Source of the DNA: Photobacterium rosenbergii
Lineage (GTDB): Bacteria; Pseudomonadota; Gammaproteobacteria; Enterobacterales; Vibrionaceae
Assembly: GCF_003026455.1 (NCBI RefSeq)
Contig: NZ_PYMB01000002.1
Location: 344,856 to 408,855, forward strand
Direction of reading: 5' to 3'
Length of the DNA: 64,000 nucleotides
Shown: positions 46,943-56,587 of the stretch, one piece after another
Position numbering within the stretch: position 1 is the stretch's first letter
How the letters are laid out: every line of letters begins with the position of its first letter
Program-made: the position numbers and the translations under genes
Notes under the pieces: model-generated
Database searches by the model: none
Told to the model about the DNA's origin: nothing
What the model saw: the letters and a program-made list of their open reading frames with translations, nothing else

Positions 46943-48190
46943 CTAGCTAGTGGTATGACGGCTTAGTCGACGCTTGGCGTTGGCACGCGAGACTAAGTTG
47001 TCAAACAATGGGGCAAACAGGTTGGCAAACAAGATTGCCAGCATGATGCCTTCTGGATAAGCAGGATTAACGACCCTGATAAATACCGCCATTACCCCAA
47101 TAAGGATGCCGTAGGCCCATTTACCCTTGTTAGTAAATGCGGCGGACACGGGGTCTGTCGCCATAAACAACATACCGAAAGCAAACCCGCCCAAGACTAA
47201 ATGCCACCAGAACGGCATTGAGAACATCGGATTAGAGTCAGAACCTATTAGGTTAAGCAGCGTTGAAGTGATTATCATCCCTGCCAATACACCGGTGACG
47301 ATCCGCCATGAGGCGATACCCATGAGCATAATCATTAAGCCGCCGATGAGCAGGAACAGGGTTGATACTTCACCAATGGAGCCCGGAATGTTACCGACGA
47401 AGGCGTCCATCCATGTAATGGCTTCACCGGTAGCATTGTGCACCATTGCAGTTGAGCCATTTTCTGCCCATTGGCTCAGTGCCGTTGCCCCGGTATATCC
47501 GTCGGCGGCGGTCCAGACCATACCACCGGAGATTTCTGCCGGATAGGCAAAGTAAAGGAACGCACGGCCAGCAAGGGCCGGGTTGAGGAAGTTGCGCCCA
47601 GTGCCACCGAAGACCTCTTTGGCAACGACGATACCGAAAGTGATACCCAATGCAGCCTGCCACAGCGGGATAGTAGGCGGCAGTATCAACGCGAACAGGA
47701 TGGATGATACGAAGAAGCCTTCATTTATCTCGTGCTTGCGGATAATCGCAAACAGTACTTCCCAGAAACCACCGACAATGAAAACGGTAATGTAAATAGG
47801 GAGGAAATAAAAGGCGCCGAGTAGCATTTTACTCGCCCAACTGGCTGATTCAGCCAAGCTCCCCCCAAGTGCCAGAGTCGCTGAGTATTGCCAGTTTTCA
47901 CTGACCAACTGCTGGATTTCTTCGGGAGAATATAGGCTGTTTAGCGCGATAACCGTCTGGTGACCGACATTGTATAAGCCCCAGAACATCGCAGGGAAAA
48001 CCGCTAACCACACCATAATCATGATGCGTTTCAGGTCAATACTATCCCTGACGTGGGTGATCTTATTGGTCACTTGTCCTGGGGTGTAGAGCAATGTCGC
48101 AAATGCTTCGTAGAGTGGAAACCACTTTTGGTACTTGCCTCCTGGCTCAAAGGCGTGTTCAAACTTTTCCAGTGTCGACTTTAGACTCAT
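46943..48190 (-). CDS. nqrB: Solitary Na+-NQR subunit B (NqrB)
   Basis: 415 residues, the exact length of Vibrio cholerae NqrB, and very similar along the whole length. The FMN-attachment motif [11 protein letters not shown] places Thr236 at the same residue number as the flavinylated threonine in V. cholerae. The HVRDSVDLKRIMI-like segment and GGFWEVLF, linked to quinone binding, are kept. It has the usual ten or so helices. What is odd is the context: no nqrA or nqrC-F is nearby, and it stands alone facing the cio oxidase operon. GAGGG precedes the ATG. ApbE flavinyl transferase would have to come from elsewhere. Confidence 0.92.
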   Translation of the reverse strand: MSLKSTLEKFEHAFEPGGKYQKWFPLYEAFATLLYTPGQVTNKITHVRDSIDLKRIMIMVWLAVFPAMFWGLYNVGHQTVIALNSLYSPEEIQQLVSENWQYSATLALGGSLAESASWASKMLLGAFYFLPIYITVFIVGGFWEVLFAIIRKHEINEGFFVSSILFALILPPTIPLWQAALGITFGIVVAKEVFGGTGRNFLNPALAGRAFLYFAYPAEISGGMVWTAADGYTGATALSQWAENGSTAMVHNATGEAITWMDAFVGNIPGSIGEVSTLFLLIGGLMIMLMGIASWRIVTGVLAGMIITSTLLNLIGSDSNPMFSMPFWWHLVLGGFAFGMLFMATDPVSAAFTNKGKWAYGILIGVMAVFIRVVNPAYPEGIMLAILFANLFAPLFDNLVSRANAKRRLSRHTTS

Positions 48191-48469
48191 TGTTTAGCCC
48201 TCACGAAAAACTGGCAGGGGATTGCCAGCTGATTTATTGCTACTGCTACGGGCTGAGTGGGATTTTCGATTAGCAATGTTTTAACTATAACTCACCTTAT
48301 GTACTCAGCAAGCTAGTCGAAAAATCTAGTTTCGTGTCTCTTCGCCATATCTTTGCAAGATGAACCATACTGTTAAGCAACGCGTACAAAGCACAGTAGG
48401 GGAAGTGTTGTTTTTATCTCAATACTAATCCAAGAAAAAGCGCGTCAGATTAGGTATTAAGGAGAAACC
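48191..48469. other. Divergent promoter region between nqrB and cioA
   Basis: About 280 bp that must carry both promoters. Plausible boxes exist but I see no perfect FNR, ArcA or CRP site. The cioA ribosome-binding site AAGGAG is at its end. Confidence 0.35.
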
Positions 48470-49873
48470 ATGAATGAACTCGCGGTCGATCTTGCTAGAT
48501 TCCAGTTTGCCTTCACTGTTTCTTTTCACATTATTTTTCCGGCTTTCACCATTGGGCTTGCAAGTTACTTAGCTGTTCTTGAAGGCTTGTATCTCAAGAC
48601 CGGCAAGCATAAATACATCGAGCTCTATCAATACTGGATAAAAATATTTGCCATCAGTTTTGGTATGGGTGTGGTAAGCGGTATCGTGATGAGTTACCAG
48701 TTCGGGACCAACTGGAGTGTCTTTTCAGACAAAACGGGCCCGGTATTGGGGCCGTTGATGGGCTACGAGGTTTTCACGGCATTTTTCCTTGAAGCGGGCT
48801 TTTTGGGCGTGATGCTTTTTGGTATGAACAGAGTCGGGAAGAAACTTCACTTTATGTCCACCGTCATCGTTGCTATCGGTACTCTGATGTCAGCGTTCTG
48901 GATACTTTCGGTTAACAGTTGGATGCAGACTCCTGCGGGGTATTCGATGAATGAGCTAGGGCAGTTCATTCCTGAAGACTGGTGGGCTGTGGTATTCAAT
49001 CCTTCCTTCCCTTACAGGTTGGTGCACATGGTGCTCGCCGCTTTCTTGACGACGGCGTTTGTTGTCGGGGCAGTAGGGGCCTTTCACTTGCTCAAGTCGC
49101 AAAATAACCACCTTGCCAGAACTATGTTCTCAATGGCGCTTTGGATGGCGGCAATTGTTACCCCAATACAGATCGTGGTCGGGGACATGCATGGTCTCAA
49201 CACCCTTGAACACCAACCGGCAAAAGTGGCGGCAATGGAAGGACATTATGAAACCCAGCAAGGTGCGCCGTTGATATTGTTTGGTTTGCCCAACGAGGAA
49301 ACCAAAGAAGTCGATTACAAAATCGCGATTCCTCATCTAGGCAGTCTGATCTTGACTCATGAATGGAATGGGGAAGTGAAAGGGCTGGATGCTTTTCCGG
49401 AAGAAGACCATCCGCCGGTCGCTATTGTGTTCTGGAGCTTTAGGATCATGGTTGGTATCGGTTTCTTGATGCTGGCTATTGGTCTCTACAGCCTATGGTT
49501 GCGTAAAAAAGGCCAGCTCTATCATAACGAATTGTTCCACCGCTGTTGTGTGGCAATGGGGCCGGCAGGCTTCATCGCAATCTTGTGTGGCTGGATCACC
49601 ACAGAAGTAGGCCGACAACCGTTCACTGTCTATGGCTTGCTCCGCACTTCAGAGTCAATATCTCCAATTGACGCCGCTGCCGTCAGCGTTTCCCTTGCTG
49701 CATTTGTATTGGTGTATTTCACCGTGTTTGGTGCTGGTTTCTTCTACTTGCTTCGCCTCATGCGCAAGCCGCCAACAAAATATGTGTTACCACCAAGCCC
49801 AGGTGTACCTAAAGTGGGTGATGAAGACGAAGAAAAACAATCGCTGGCAACATCGAACAAATTGAGTATGTGA
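48470..49873 (+). CDS. cioA: Cyanide-insensitive bd-type quinol oxidase subunit I
   Basis: 467 residues, shorter than E. coli CydA (522) because the quinol (Q) loop is short, as in CioA. Haem ligands: His20 in SFHIIFP (b595 His19 equivalent), a His in YRLVHMVLAAFL (b558, about 185), and the conserved Met/GRQP region in GWITTEVGRQPF. GMGVVSGIVMSYQFG carries the Glu/Gly-rich conserved helix region. It oxidises ubiquinol and reduces O2 to water. It is preceded by AAGGAG and followed after 9 bp by cioB. Confidence 0.9.
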   Translation: MNELAVDLARFQFAFTVSFHIIFPAFTIGLASYLAVLEGLYLKTGKHKYIELYQYWIKIFAISFGMGVVSGIVMSYQFGTNWSVFSDKTGPVLGPLMGYEVFTAFFLEAGFLGVMLFGMNRVGKKLHFMSTVIVAIGTLMSAFWILSVNSWMQTPAGYSMNELGQFIPEDWWAVVFNPSFPYRLVHMVLAAFLTTAFVVGAVGAFHLLKSQNNHLARTMFSMALWMAAIVTPIQIVVGDMHGLNTLEHQPAKVAAMEGHYETQQGAPLILFGLPNEETKEVDYKIAIPHLGSLILTHEWNGEVKGLDAFPEEDHPPVAIVFWSFRIMVGIGFLMLAIGLYSLWLRKKGQLYHNELFHRCCVAMGPAGFIAILCGWITTEVGRQPFTVYGLLRTSESISPIDAAAVSVSLAAFVLVYFTVFGAGFFYLLRLMRKPPTKYVLPPSPGVPKVGDEDEEKQSLATSNKLSM

Positions 49874-49882
49874 GGAACAGAT

Positions 49883-50881
49883 ATGGACTATGCATTGATA
49901 TGGTACATCCTGATAGCCATTGCCGTTTTCGCCTATGTCATTCTCGATGGGTTTGACCTCGGGATTGGTATCCTGTTTATCTCGGCCGATTCCACCAAAG
50001 AGCGTGATTTGATGATGAATAGTATCGCCCCGGTGTGGGACGGCAACGAGACATGGTTGGTACTTGGTGGTGGCGGCCTGTTTGCCGTCTTCCCCTTGGC
50101 GTATGCCGTTGTTATGCCAGCACTGTATGCTCCAATCATGATCATGTTGTTGGGGCTGATATTCCGTGGTGTGGCATTTGAATATCGCTTCAGAACCAAA
50201 CGCGGCCAGTTTCTTTGGGACAGCTCGTTTTTCATTGGCTCATTAATGGCGACGTTTACCCAGGGGATGATATTAGGCACCCTGTTGCAAGGTGTTACCG
50301 TGACCGACAGGGCTTACAGTGGAGGATGGTTCGACTGGTTCACTCCTTTTAGTCTTTACTGTGGTTTTGTTACTGTTGCAGCTTACATGACGCTCGGCGC
50401 TTGCTGGCTGTTGATCAAAATGCCCCATGGGATGCATGAGCGATTCTATGTGATAGCCAAGCGCTGCGCGCTAATCATGGTTGTGATGGTGGGTATCCTC
50501 AGCCTCTGGCTACCGCTTGGCAATGAGGTTATTGCAGACCGTTGGTTCTCATTCCCACAAGCATTTCTCTTTTTGCTAATACCCGGTTGTTCGGCATATC
50601 TGGTTTACCTGCTGTTTAAAGATTTGATGGAGCATAAGCCAGTGCAAGCCTATTTGGTCGTGCTGGGTTTGTTCTTCCTCGCATTCTTGGGGTTCGGGGT
50701 TAGTACTTATCCTTACATCGTGCCGCATGCGATTACTTATGCTGATGCCGCCGCGCCGGACACAAGCCTGAAGTTCTTGCTCAGTGGGGCGGTATTCTTA
50801 TTGCCGCTAATTATTGCCTATACGGCATACTCCTACTGGGTATTCAGAGGCAAACTCAAGGAAGATGAGGGCTATCACTAA
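49883..50881 (+). CDS. cioB: Cyanide-insensitive bd-type quinol oxidase subunit II
   Basis: 332 residues with about eight or nine membrane helices. CydB/AppB-type landmarks are YVILDGFDLGIG near residue 20, MMNSIAPVWDGNETWLVLGG near 46, and ALYAPIMIMLLGLIFRGVAFE near 85. It partners CioA. The ATG has GAGGA upstream. Its stop codon overlaps the start of a 35-residue gene by one base (TAATG), so the operon is cioA-cioB-small subunit. Confidence 0.92.
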   Translation: MDYALIWYILIAIAVFAYVILDGFDLGIGILFISADSTKERDLMMNSIAPVWDGNETWLVLGGGGLFAVFPLAYAVVMPALYAPIMIMLLGLIFRGVAFEYRFRTKRGQFLWDSSFFIGSLMATFTQGMILGTLLQGVTVTDRAYSGGWFDWFTPFSLYCGFVTVAAYMTLGACWLLIKMPHGMHERFYVIAKRCALIMVVMVGILSLWLPLGNEVIADRWFSFPQAFLFLLIPGCSAYLVYLLFKDLMEHKPVQAYLVVLGLFFLAFLGFGVSTYPYIVPHAITYADAAAPDTSLKFLLSGAVFLLPLIIAYTAYSYWVFRGKLKEDEGYH

Positions 50882-50988
50882 TGGTTAATCCTTGTTTTAA
50901 AAGATGGCTATGGTTTGTTGCTCTCTACCTAGGCGGAATCTTGGCAGTCAGCCTGTTGGCTGTGGTGATAAAGTGGGCGTTAGGCTAA
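50881..50988 (+). CDS. Small third subunit of the bd oxidase (DUF2474/CydX-like)
   Basis: 35 residues: a short basic N-terminus (CFKRWLWF) followed by one hydrophobic helix (VALYLGGILAVSLLAVVI) and KWALG. This is the size, charge and position of the single-helix bd-oxidase subunits (CydX, or the DUF2474 family next to cioAB), which stabilise the haem centre. The ATG overlaps the cioB stop codon (TAATG), so it is translationally coupled. A terminator follows at 51004. The function is inferred from position and topology. Confidence 0.82.
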   Translation: MVNPCFKRWLWFVALYLGGILAVSLLAVVIKWALG

Positions 50989-51003
50989 CATAATCAACAA
51001 TAA

Positions 51004-51029
51004 AAAAGCCGCCAAGTCAGGCGGCTTTA
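51004..51029. terminator. Terminator between cio operon and RND pump genes
   Basis: AAAGCCGCC-AAGTCAG-GCGGCTTT in the convergent gap, with A/T-rich flanks on both sides. Confidence 0.9.
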
Positions 51030-51047
51030 TGGTGATGAGTCCGGACG

Positions 51048-54000
51048 TTACTTATCTCGCTCTACTTCACTAGGCGCTACGTCTGCTGGTGCGTTTGCCT
51101 GTGGCACAAACACCTTTCCTAATTGCTTCTCTACAACATCTTCCGGATCAACCAATTGAGTTTTTTCGCCTTTATTGGGCGGGGTCTCTAGGCTTTCATC
51201 GTACTGTTGAGGCTTAGGTTTGTGCTCATCAATCCGGTGTTTATGCTCCCGTCCTAGCATTAACAGGCATGGGGTCAATATCAGGGTCAGCAAGGTTGCA
51301 AACGCCAATCCGCCAGCAACAGCTGTTGCGAGTTGTGACCACCATTGGGTGCTTGGCGCCCCGAACTCAACTAACCGGTTGATGAGGTCGATATTCATCT
51401 CAAGTACCATCGGCAGCAGGCCCAAGATTGTGGTGATTGTGGTTAGCAGTACAGGGCGCAGACGTTGTGCGCCGGTATGCATGATAGCCGTCACTTTGTC
51501 CATCCCGCTATGGCGAAGCTGGTTATACGTATCGATCAATACGATGTTGTTGTTCACCACGATACCGGCCAGTGAAATAACCCCGATCCCGGACATGATG
51601 ATGCCAAACGGCCGCTGGAATATGAGTAGCCCTAAGAACACACCGACAGTCGAGAAAAGTACTGCACTCAAGATCAGCAGCGCTTGGTAGAAGCTGTTGA
51701 ATTGGGTGATCAAAATCAGTCCCATTACTGCAAGGGCTACCAAGAAGGCATTTTGCAAGAAGGCAGAAGATTTTTCCTGATCTTCATTTTGCCCGCGTAC
51801 GTTAACCTGTGTTCCTCTGGCAAGAGGCATTTCAGCAATCGCGGCATTAATGACAGGAAGTTGCAGGCTCAGGTTAAAACCTGACGACATATCGGCCATG
51901 ACTTCAATGACCCGCTTGCCATCGAGACGGTTAATAGTGCCTTGCTTCGGTGATGGGGTAATGCTGGCAAAGTTAGTGATAGGAACCATGCCATACAGGG
52001 TTTTTACCCTGAGCTCATCAAAGCGGCCAATATCCCTTTTGTCTTCGGGGTAGCGAACCAGAATGTCGACTTCTTCGTCGGTATCATCCGGCAGGAACTC
52101 ACCAATCTTCAGCCCATTAGTTACGAATTGAACAGTATTGCCGACTAAGGTGGCATCGCCTCCGAAGCGGGCAGCATCATCGCGATTGATATTGATTTCC
52201 CAATCGATCCCTTCTTTATCTGCAGTATCTGAGATATTGGTGAAGGCCTGTTGCGATTCAAGCCAGTACCTAACTTGGCGCACTGCATCGTTCATGTCTT
52301 CGGTATTGTTACCTGAAACTTCAATGATGAGATCATGTTCGCTCGGAGGACCAGCTTGAGGGAACTTGAATTCGAGCTCGATTCCAGCAATGTCAGCCGT
52401 TTTCTCCCGCATCTCGGCGATGATGTCTTTGATTGGTCGTCTTTCTTGCCAATCCATAGGGTTGAGCTGGATCTGGCCGATTTCATCGCTGCCCCCTGTA
52501 CGGGTATAGACACTTTTTATTCCATCGGTGCCCATGATGCGCTGCTCAATTTGCTGCATCAACTGGTCTTTCTCGAAGATGGATAAGTCACCATGTGAGC
52601 GTGCTTTGATCGTAAAGTGGGGTGGGTCGACTTCAGGGAAGAACACCACTCCGAGACCCGCTTTGCTGTAAGCAAAGCCAACCGCAATTGCGAAGACGAA
52701 AGCGGCGATCAAAATCTTAATCGGGTGCTTGATTGCTACTGCCAAGGTTGAAAGGTAAAGCTTGGTGATCCCTTTGGCTTGGCTGAAATCCCCTTTTTCC
52801 ATCGCAATTTTACGTTCTTGCTCCCGCTTGGTGGTGTACTGCGGTTTACCCAGCACACTGCCGAGTACGGGGACAAACAATAGTGCCATTAATAATGAGG
52901 CGGATAAGGTTGCGATCAGGGTTAAGGGCAGGTAGCGCATGAACTCGCCAGTGGTATCCGGCCAAAACAACAATGGAGCGAACGCTGCAAGGGTAGTCGC
53001 TGTTGAAGCGGTGATTGGCCATGCCATGCGCTTGGCGGCTTCGCGGTATGCTTGTTTCCGGCCAGTCCCTTCCTGCATTTTCCGGTCGGCATATTCTGTG
53101 ACAACTATAGCGCCATCTACCAGCATACCTACGGCCATAATCAGCGCAAAAAGCACGATCATATTGACCGTAATACCGCTAACGGCCAGCATCAGTAGGC
53201 CTGTAAGGAAAGCCCCGGGAATGGAGACGCCGACCAAGAAAGCGGTTCGGGTACCCAGTATGGCTAAGATGACTATCACAACTAAGATAATGGCCGACAG
53301 AATGTTGTTCTGAAGGTCATTGAGCATGGTCTCGACATCATCAGATTGATCGAGCGTATATTCGACTAATAGATTATCGGGCCACTCCTCTAGCTTTTGG
53401 GCCTCTTCAACAACGGCTTTGACAATGTTGACCGTTTCAATGATGTTCTCGCCTGCACGCTTTTTGACATCCAGCACCACAGCGGTATCGCCGTTTAGGC
53501 GGGCGAAGCTATCAGGGTCACGGTAAGCACGACGTATGGTAGCAACATCACTAAATGTCACGACTTTATTGCCATCGACCTTGATGGGGAGCTCGAGGAT
53601 ATCTTTTAAAGAGTCGAAAACTGAAGGGACCTTGACGGAGAAACGGCCATAGCCGGTATCGACGAAACCAGCTGCCACAACGCGGTTATTACGCGCAACT
53701 AGATTGAATACATCCTCTTGGTCAAGGCCGTAGCTTTCCATCAATAGTGGCTCAACGAGTACCTCGACGACATCTTCCCGGTCACCGGCAATATCTACTT
53801 CCAGTACTTGTTTGAAGCTCTCTAGTTTGTCTTGCAGCTCTCGGGCAATCTGGATAGTGGTACGCTCGGGTACGGTACCATAGAGAACAAGTGACAATAC
53901 CGGCTCATAACTGGCGAGGGTGACCTCATGAACGGTTGGCTCATCGGCATCTTCGGGGAGCTTGGGTTTGGCAAGGTCAACGGCCTCACGTACATCGGTT

Positions 54001-54317
54001 AGGGCGGTATTGATATCAGAGCCGACAATGAACTCAAGCGTGACAGAGGCATGGCCTTCAGACGCAACAGCGCTCATTTCCTTGACGCCTTCGATGGAGC
54101 GAAGTTCTTTCTCTAACGGCCTGACTAATAACCGCTCGGCATCAATCGGGCTGATACCCTGATGGTTTACCGAAACATAAATCACTGGGATGGTGATATC
54201 CGGGTTAGACTCTTTGGGGATCACCCGATACGTAATAATGCCTGCCAGCAGGATCAGAACCAGCAAGGTGAGCATGGTACGAGAGCGGTTTATTGCCGCA
54301 TCTATAATGGCAAACAT
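51048..54317 (-). CDS. RND efflux pump inner-membrane transporter
   Basis: 1089 residues in the RND layout: helix 1 (MLTLLVLILLAGIITYRVIP), a periplasmic domain, helices 2-6 near 340-475, a second periplasmic domain, and helices 7-12 near 865-1015. The transmembrane-4 proton-relay motif is MAVGMLVDGAIVVTEYADRK with Asp401 and Gly402, more like the heavy-metal/other RND branch than the DD of AcrB. The 60-residue C-terminal tail is soluble and charged. It overlaps the adaptor gene by one base (TAATG). Substrate unknown; no outer-membrane factor gene is beside it, so TolC is likely used. Confidence 0.88.
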   Translation of the reverse strand: MFAIIDAAINRSRTMLTLLVLILLAGIITYRVIPKESNPDITIPVIYVSVNHQGISPIDAERLLVRPLEKELRSIEGVKEMSAVASEGHASVTLEFIVGSDINTALTDVREAVDLAKPKLPEDADEPTVHEVTLASYEPVLSLVLYGTVPERTTIQIARELQDKLESFKQVLEVDIAGDREDVVEVLVEPLLMESYGLDQEDVFNLVARNNRVVAAGFVDTGYGRFSVKVPSVFDSLKDILELPIKVDGNKVVTFSDVATIRRAYRDPDSFARLNGDTAVVLDVKKRAGENIIETVNIVKAVVEEAQKLEEWPDNLLVEYTLDQSDDVETMLNDLQNNILSAIILVVIVILAILGTRTAFLVGVSIPGAFLTGLLMLAVSGITVNMIVLFALIMAVGMLVDGAIVVTEYADRKMQEGTGRKQAYREAAKRMAWPITASTATTLAAFAPLLFWPDTTGEFMRYLPLTLIATLSASLLMALLFVPVLGSVLGKPQYTTKREQERKIAMEKGDFSQAKGITKLYLSTLAVAIKHPIKILIAAFVFAIAVGFAYSKAGLGVVFFPEVDPPHFTIKARSHGDLSIFEKDQLMQQIEQRIMGTDGIKSVYTRTGGSDEIGQIQLNPMDWQERRPIKDIIAEMREKTADIAGIELEFKFPQAGPPSEHDLIIEVSGNNTEDMNDAVRQVRYWLESQQAFTNISDTADKEGIDWEININRDDAARFGGDATLVGNTVQFVTNGLKIGEFLPDDTDEEVDILVRYPEDKRDIGRFDELRVKTLYGMVPITNFASITPSPKQGTINRLDGKRVIEVMADMSSGFNLSLQLPVINAAIAEMPLARGTQVNVRGQNEDQEKSSAFLQNAFLVALAVMGLILITQFNSFYQALLILSAVLFSTVGVFLGLLIFQRPFGIIMSGIGVISLAGIVVNNNIVLIDTYNQLRHSGMDKVTAIMHTGAQRLRPVLLTTITTILGLLPMVLEMNIDLINRLVEFGAPSTQWWSQLATAVAGGLAFATLLTLILTPCLLMLGREHKHRIDEHKPKPQQYDESLETPPNKGEKTQLVDPEDVVEKQLGKVFVPQANAPADVAPSEVERDK

Positions 54318-55435
54318 TACTCACTCCCACTTTCTTGAACGGAATTAGGACGCACAGGAATCACGGTGTCACCATCTCTAACAAACCCTTGGCCTGTGGT
54401 GATGATATCGACTGTTTTTTCGGTACCGCCCAGCCAAACCCCATCAGGCTCGACGTTGACGATAGAGATAGGTACGAAATGAACTTTATCGTCTTTAGCC
54501 AAGGTCTTGATACCTAAGTTACCCGCTTCATCCAATGCCAGCATCGAAGGGGTAATTTTTATTGCAGGCTCAGTGGCTAAGATTAAATCGAGGTTGGCGC
54601 TGGTGCCTGCTGTGAGCCTCATCTCTGGATTACTGATTTCTACTTCAATAGGGTAGGTGTTGGTCGATTCGTTGGCGACGGCACCACGGAAGCTAAGCTG
54701 ACCTGTGGTAGAAAACCCCGTAACCAAGCTGACTTCGGCAGGTTGGCTTTTGTAAATTTTGTCGATATGCCTCTCGCTGACGTCGGCACTGATGACCAGC
54801 GGGTCTAAATCAACAATAGAAATGATCGGGTCGCCAACACCTAGGTAATCACCTTTTTCAATATAGAGCAGCTCGATGATACCGTCGAAAGGGGCATAGA
54901 TTTCGGTATTACCTAGGGCAAGCTCCAAACCTCTTACCTGTGCTTTTGCTTCAATCAGGTTTGCTTCGGCTTGGCTGAATGCCACCTCACCTTGAAGCCC
55001 CCTATTTTTTAACGATTTAGAAGCGTTGAATTCTTGGTTTCTGACTTTAAGCAACGCTTTGGCACGAGCAAGCTGCAACTCGCGATCAGCCTTATCGAGT
55101 TGGATCAATGGCTGGCCTGCTTTTACCTGTTGCCCTTTGCGCACCAATAAGTTTTCAACCTTACCTGCGACTTCTGCGCCGAGAGTGGCTTTGCGGTTAG
55201 GTGCGGTACGCCCATACAAGGAAAGTGTGCGGGTAACAGGTTGGACAGTGAACTGTTCGATAACCACTTTAGCCAGAGGGGGGGCCGTGGCGTTATCAGT
55301 ACTATGTGTCGTAGAAACAGGTGTGTCAGATGTCGTTGATTGGTGGCCACTAAATAACCAAAGACCGATCCCAAGCAAAATAAATGCGGAGAGTATCCAA
55401 GGTTTACGTTGAAATAGTTCCTTGATTGAAATCAT
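54317..55435 (-). CDS. RND efflux periplasmic adaptor (membrane fusion protein)
   Basis: 372 residues. One N-terminal anchor (PWILSAFILLGIGLWLFSG) is followed by a lipoyl/barrel-sandwich domain (GAEVAGKVENLLVRKGQQVKAGQPLIQLD, here cited as GAEVAGKVENLLVRKGQQVK), a helical hairpin (about 115-165, AKALLKVRNQEFNASKSLKN) and beta-barrel domains with YAPFDGIIELLYIEKGDYLGVG (YAPFDGIIELLYIEKGDYLG). It links the RND pump to an outer-membrane channel. It is upstream of the pump gene in the operon and overlaps it by one base. Confidence 0.9.
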   Translation of the reverse strand: MISIKELFQRKPWILSAFILLGIGLWLFSGHQSTTSDTPVSTTHSTDNATAPPLAKVVIEQFTVQPVTRTLSLYGRTAPNRKATLGAEVAGKVENLLVRKGQQVKAGQPLIQLDKADRELQLARAKALLKVRNQEFNASKSLKNRGLQGEVAFSQAEANLIEAKAQVRGLELALGNTEIYAPFDGIIELLYIEKGDYLGVGDPIISIVDLDPLVISADVSERHIDKIYKSQPAEVSLVTGFSTTGQLSFRGAVANESTNTYPIEVEISNPEMRLTAGTSANLDLILATEPAIKITPSMLALDEAGNLGIKTLAKDDKVHFVPISIVNVEPDGVWLGGTEKTVDIITTGQGFVRDGDTVIPVRPNSVQESGSE

Positions 55436-55633
55436 CTGTTACTGTCCCTAGTAAGCAAAATATCAGTATGCGTTGTTAATAACAAGTTATCAAAAATGCT
55501 TTAACAACAGCTAATTGCATACTAACAATAATCAGCTTGAATGTTAATTTTTAGAATTTGACGTGTCTCGCTTAATACAAATGGAATATTGGTCGCTTAT
55601 AAATTAAGTGATTTATCAATAGCTAGTGTCAGT

Positions 55634-56587
55634 ATGAAGGAACAAATCACGATATCGGTTTCCTCGATACATGGATCTAAGCACTTCCAGTTGAGCAACA
55701 AGGCTCAGCGTAATTTACGTTGGTTAGCAATATCCGCAGTGACGGTGACGCTAACTGCTGTAGGTTGGATGGTGTACCTAAAGTCTGAAGCCGATGACGC
55801 GAAATATAAACAAATGGAATTGGAAGCCCAGTCATCAACATTGACTGATGAGCTTGAAGAATTGAAGTCTTTGAAATTCGATCTAGAAGCCGATCTCGAT
55901 GCTCGCGAAAATCGACTAAGTGGTGTATCGGACCGACTTCATGAGCTTGAAGCTTTATTAGGTGTTGATATTACTGGGGAAGTTGATGCCATCGAGCAGC
56001 GATTGGATGTCGCTGCGATTAACTCTGCCGTCCGTACTGCTATTTTGGCGAGCTTGCCAAATGGCGCTCCTGTGGTCAACGCAAGGCAGTCTTCGCAATT
56101 TGGCTATCGGATTCACCCGATAACAGGTAAACGGCGGCTACACCGAGGGTTGGATTTTGCCGTAAATACCGGAACGCCTGTGTATGCGCCGGCAGATGGT
56201 GTGGTGGAAACTGTTCGTCCTAGTAAAGAAGGTTCGGGTAACTTTTTGCGTCTGCAGCATACCTTTGGTTTTTCTTCTTCCTATTCCCATCTACACAAAT
56301 TTGCGGTGAAAGCCGGGGACTTTGTTAACAAAGGCGATCTCATTGCCTATTCCGGTAACTCAGGTTTGTCTTCAGGACCTCATTTGCATTACGAGGTGCG
56401 TTTCGTGGGGCGGGCGTTGAATCCTCGGCCTTTCGTTGATTGGAGCTTGGACAATTTTGAACATATTTTTGAAGAAGAGAGAAATATTCAATGGGCATCT
56501 TTAATAAACAAAGTGGAGCAGCAAGTCAGCAAACAACTACAACTGTCATCGCAGCGGGATGTGATATCCAAGGCGAGCTCAAGCTAA
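55634..56587 (+). CDS. M23-family peptidoglycan peptidase with membrane anchor
   Basis: 317 residues from the ATG at 55634; an in-frame TTG 45 bases earlier is weaker. A single membrane helix (WLAISAVTVTLTAVGWMVYL) is followed by a coiled coil (about 55-120) and a lysostaphin-type M23 domain. Zinc ligands are visible: His170 and Asp174 in HRGLD, and His252 in HLHYEVRF. RLHRGLDFAVNTGTPVYAPA and YSHLHKFAVKAGD are family stretches. It is predicted to cut peptide crosslinks in the periplasm. The last 97 bases overlap a bactofilin gene in another frame. Confidence 0.9.
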   Translation: MKEQITISVSSIHGSKHFQLSNKAQRNLRWLAISAVTVTLTAVGWMVYLKSEADDAKYKQMELEAQSSTLTDELEELKSLKFDLEADLDARENRLSGVSDRLHELEALLGVDITGEVDAIEQRLDVAAINSAVRTAILASLPNGAPVVNARQSSQFGYRIHPITGKRRLHRGLDFAVNTGTPVYAPADGVVETVRPSKEGSGNFLRLQHTFGFSSSYSHLHKFAVKAGDFVNKGDLIAYSGNSGLSSGPHLHYEVRFVGRALNPRPFVDWSLDNFEHIFEEERNIQWASLINKVEQQVSKQLQLSSQRDVISKASSS

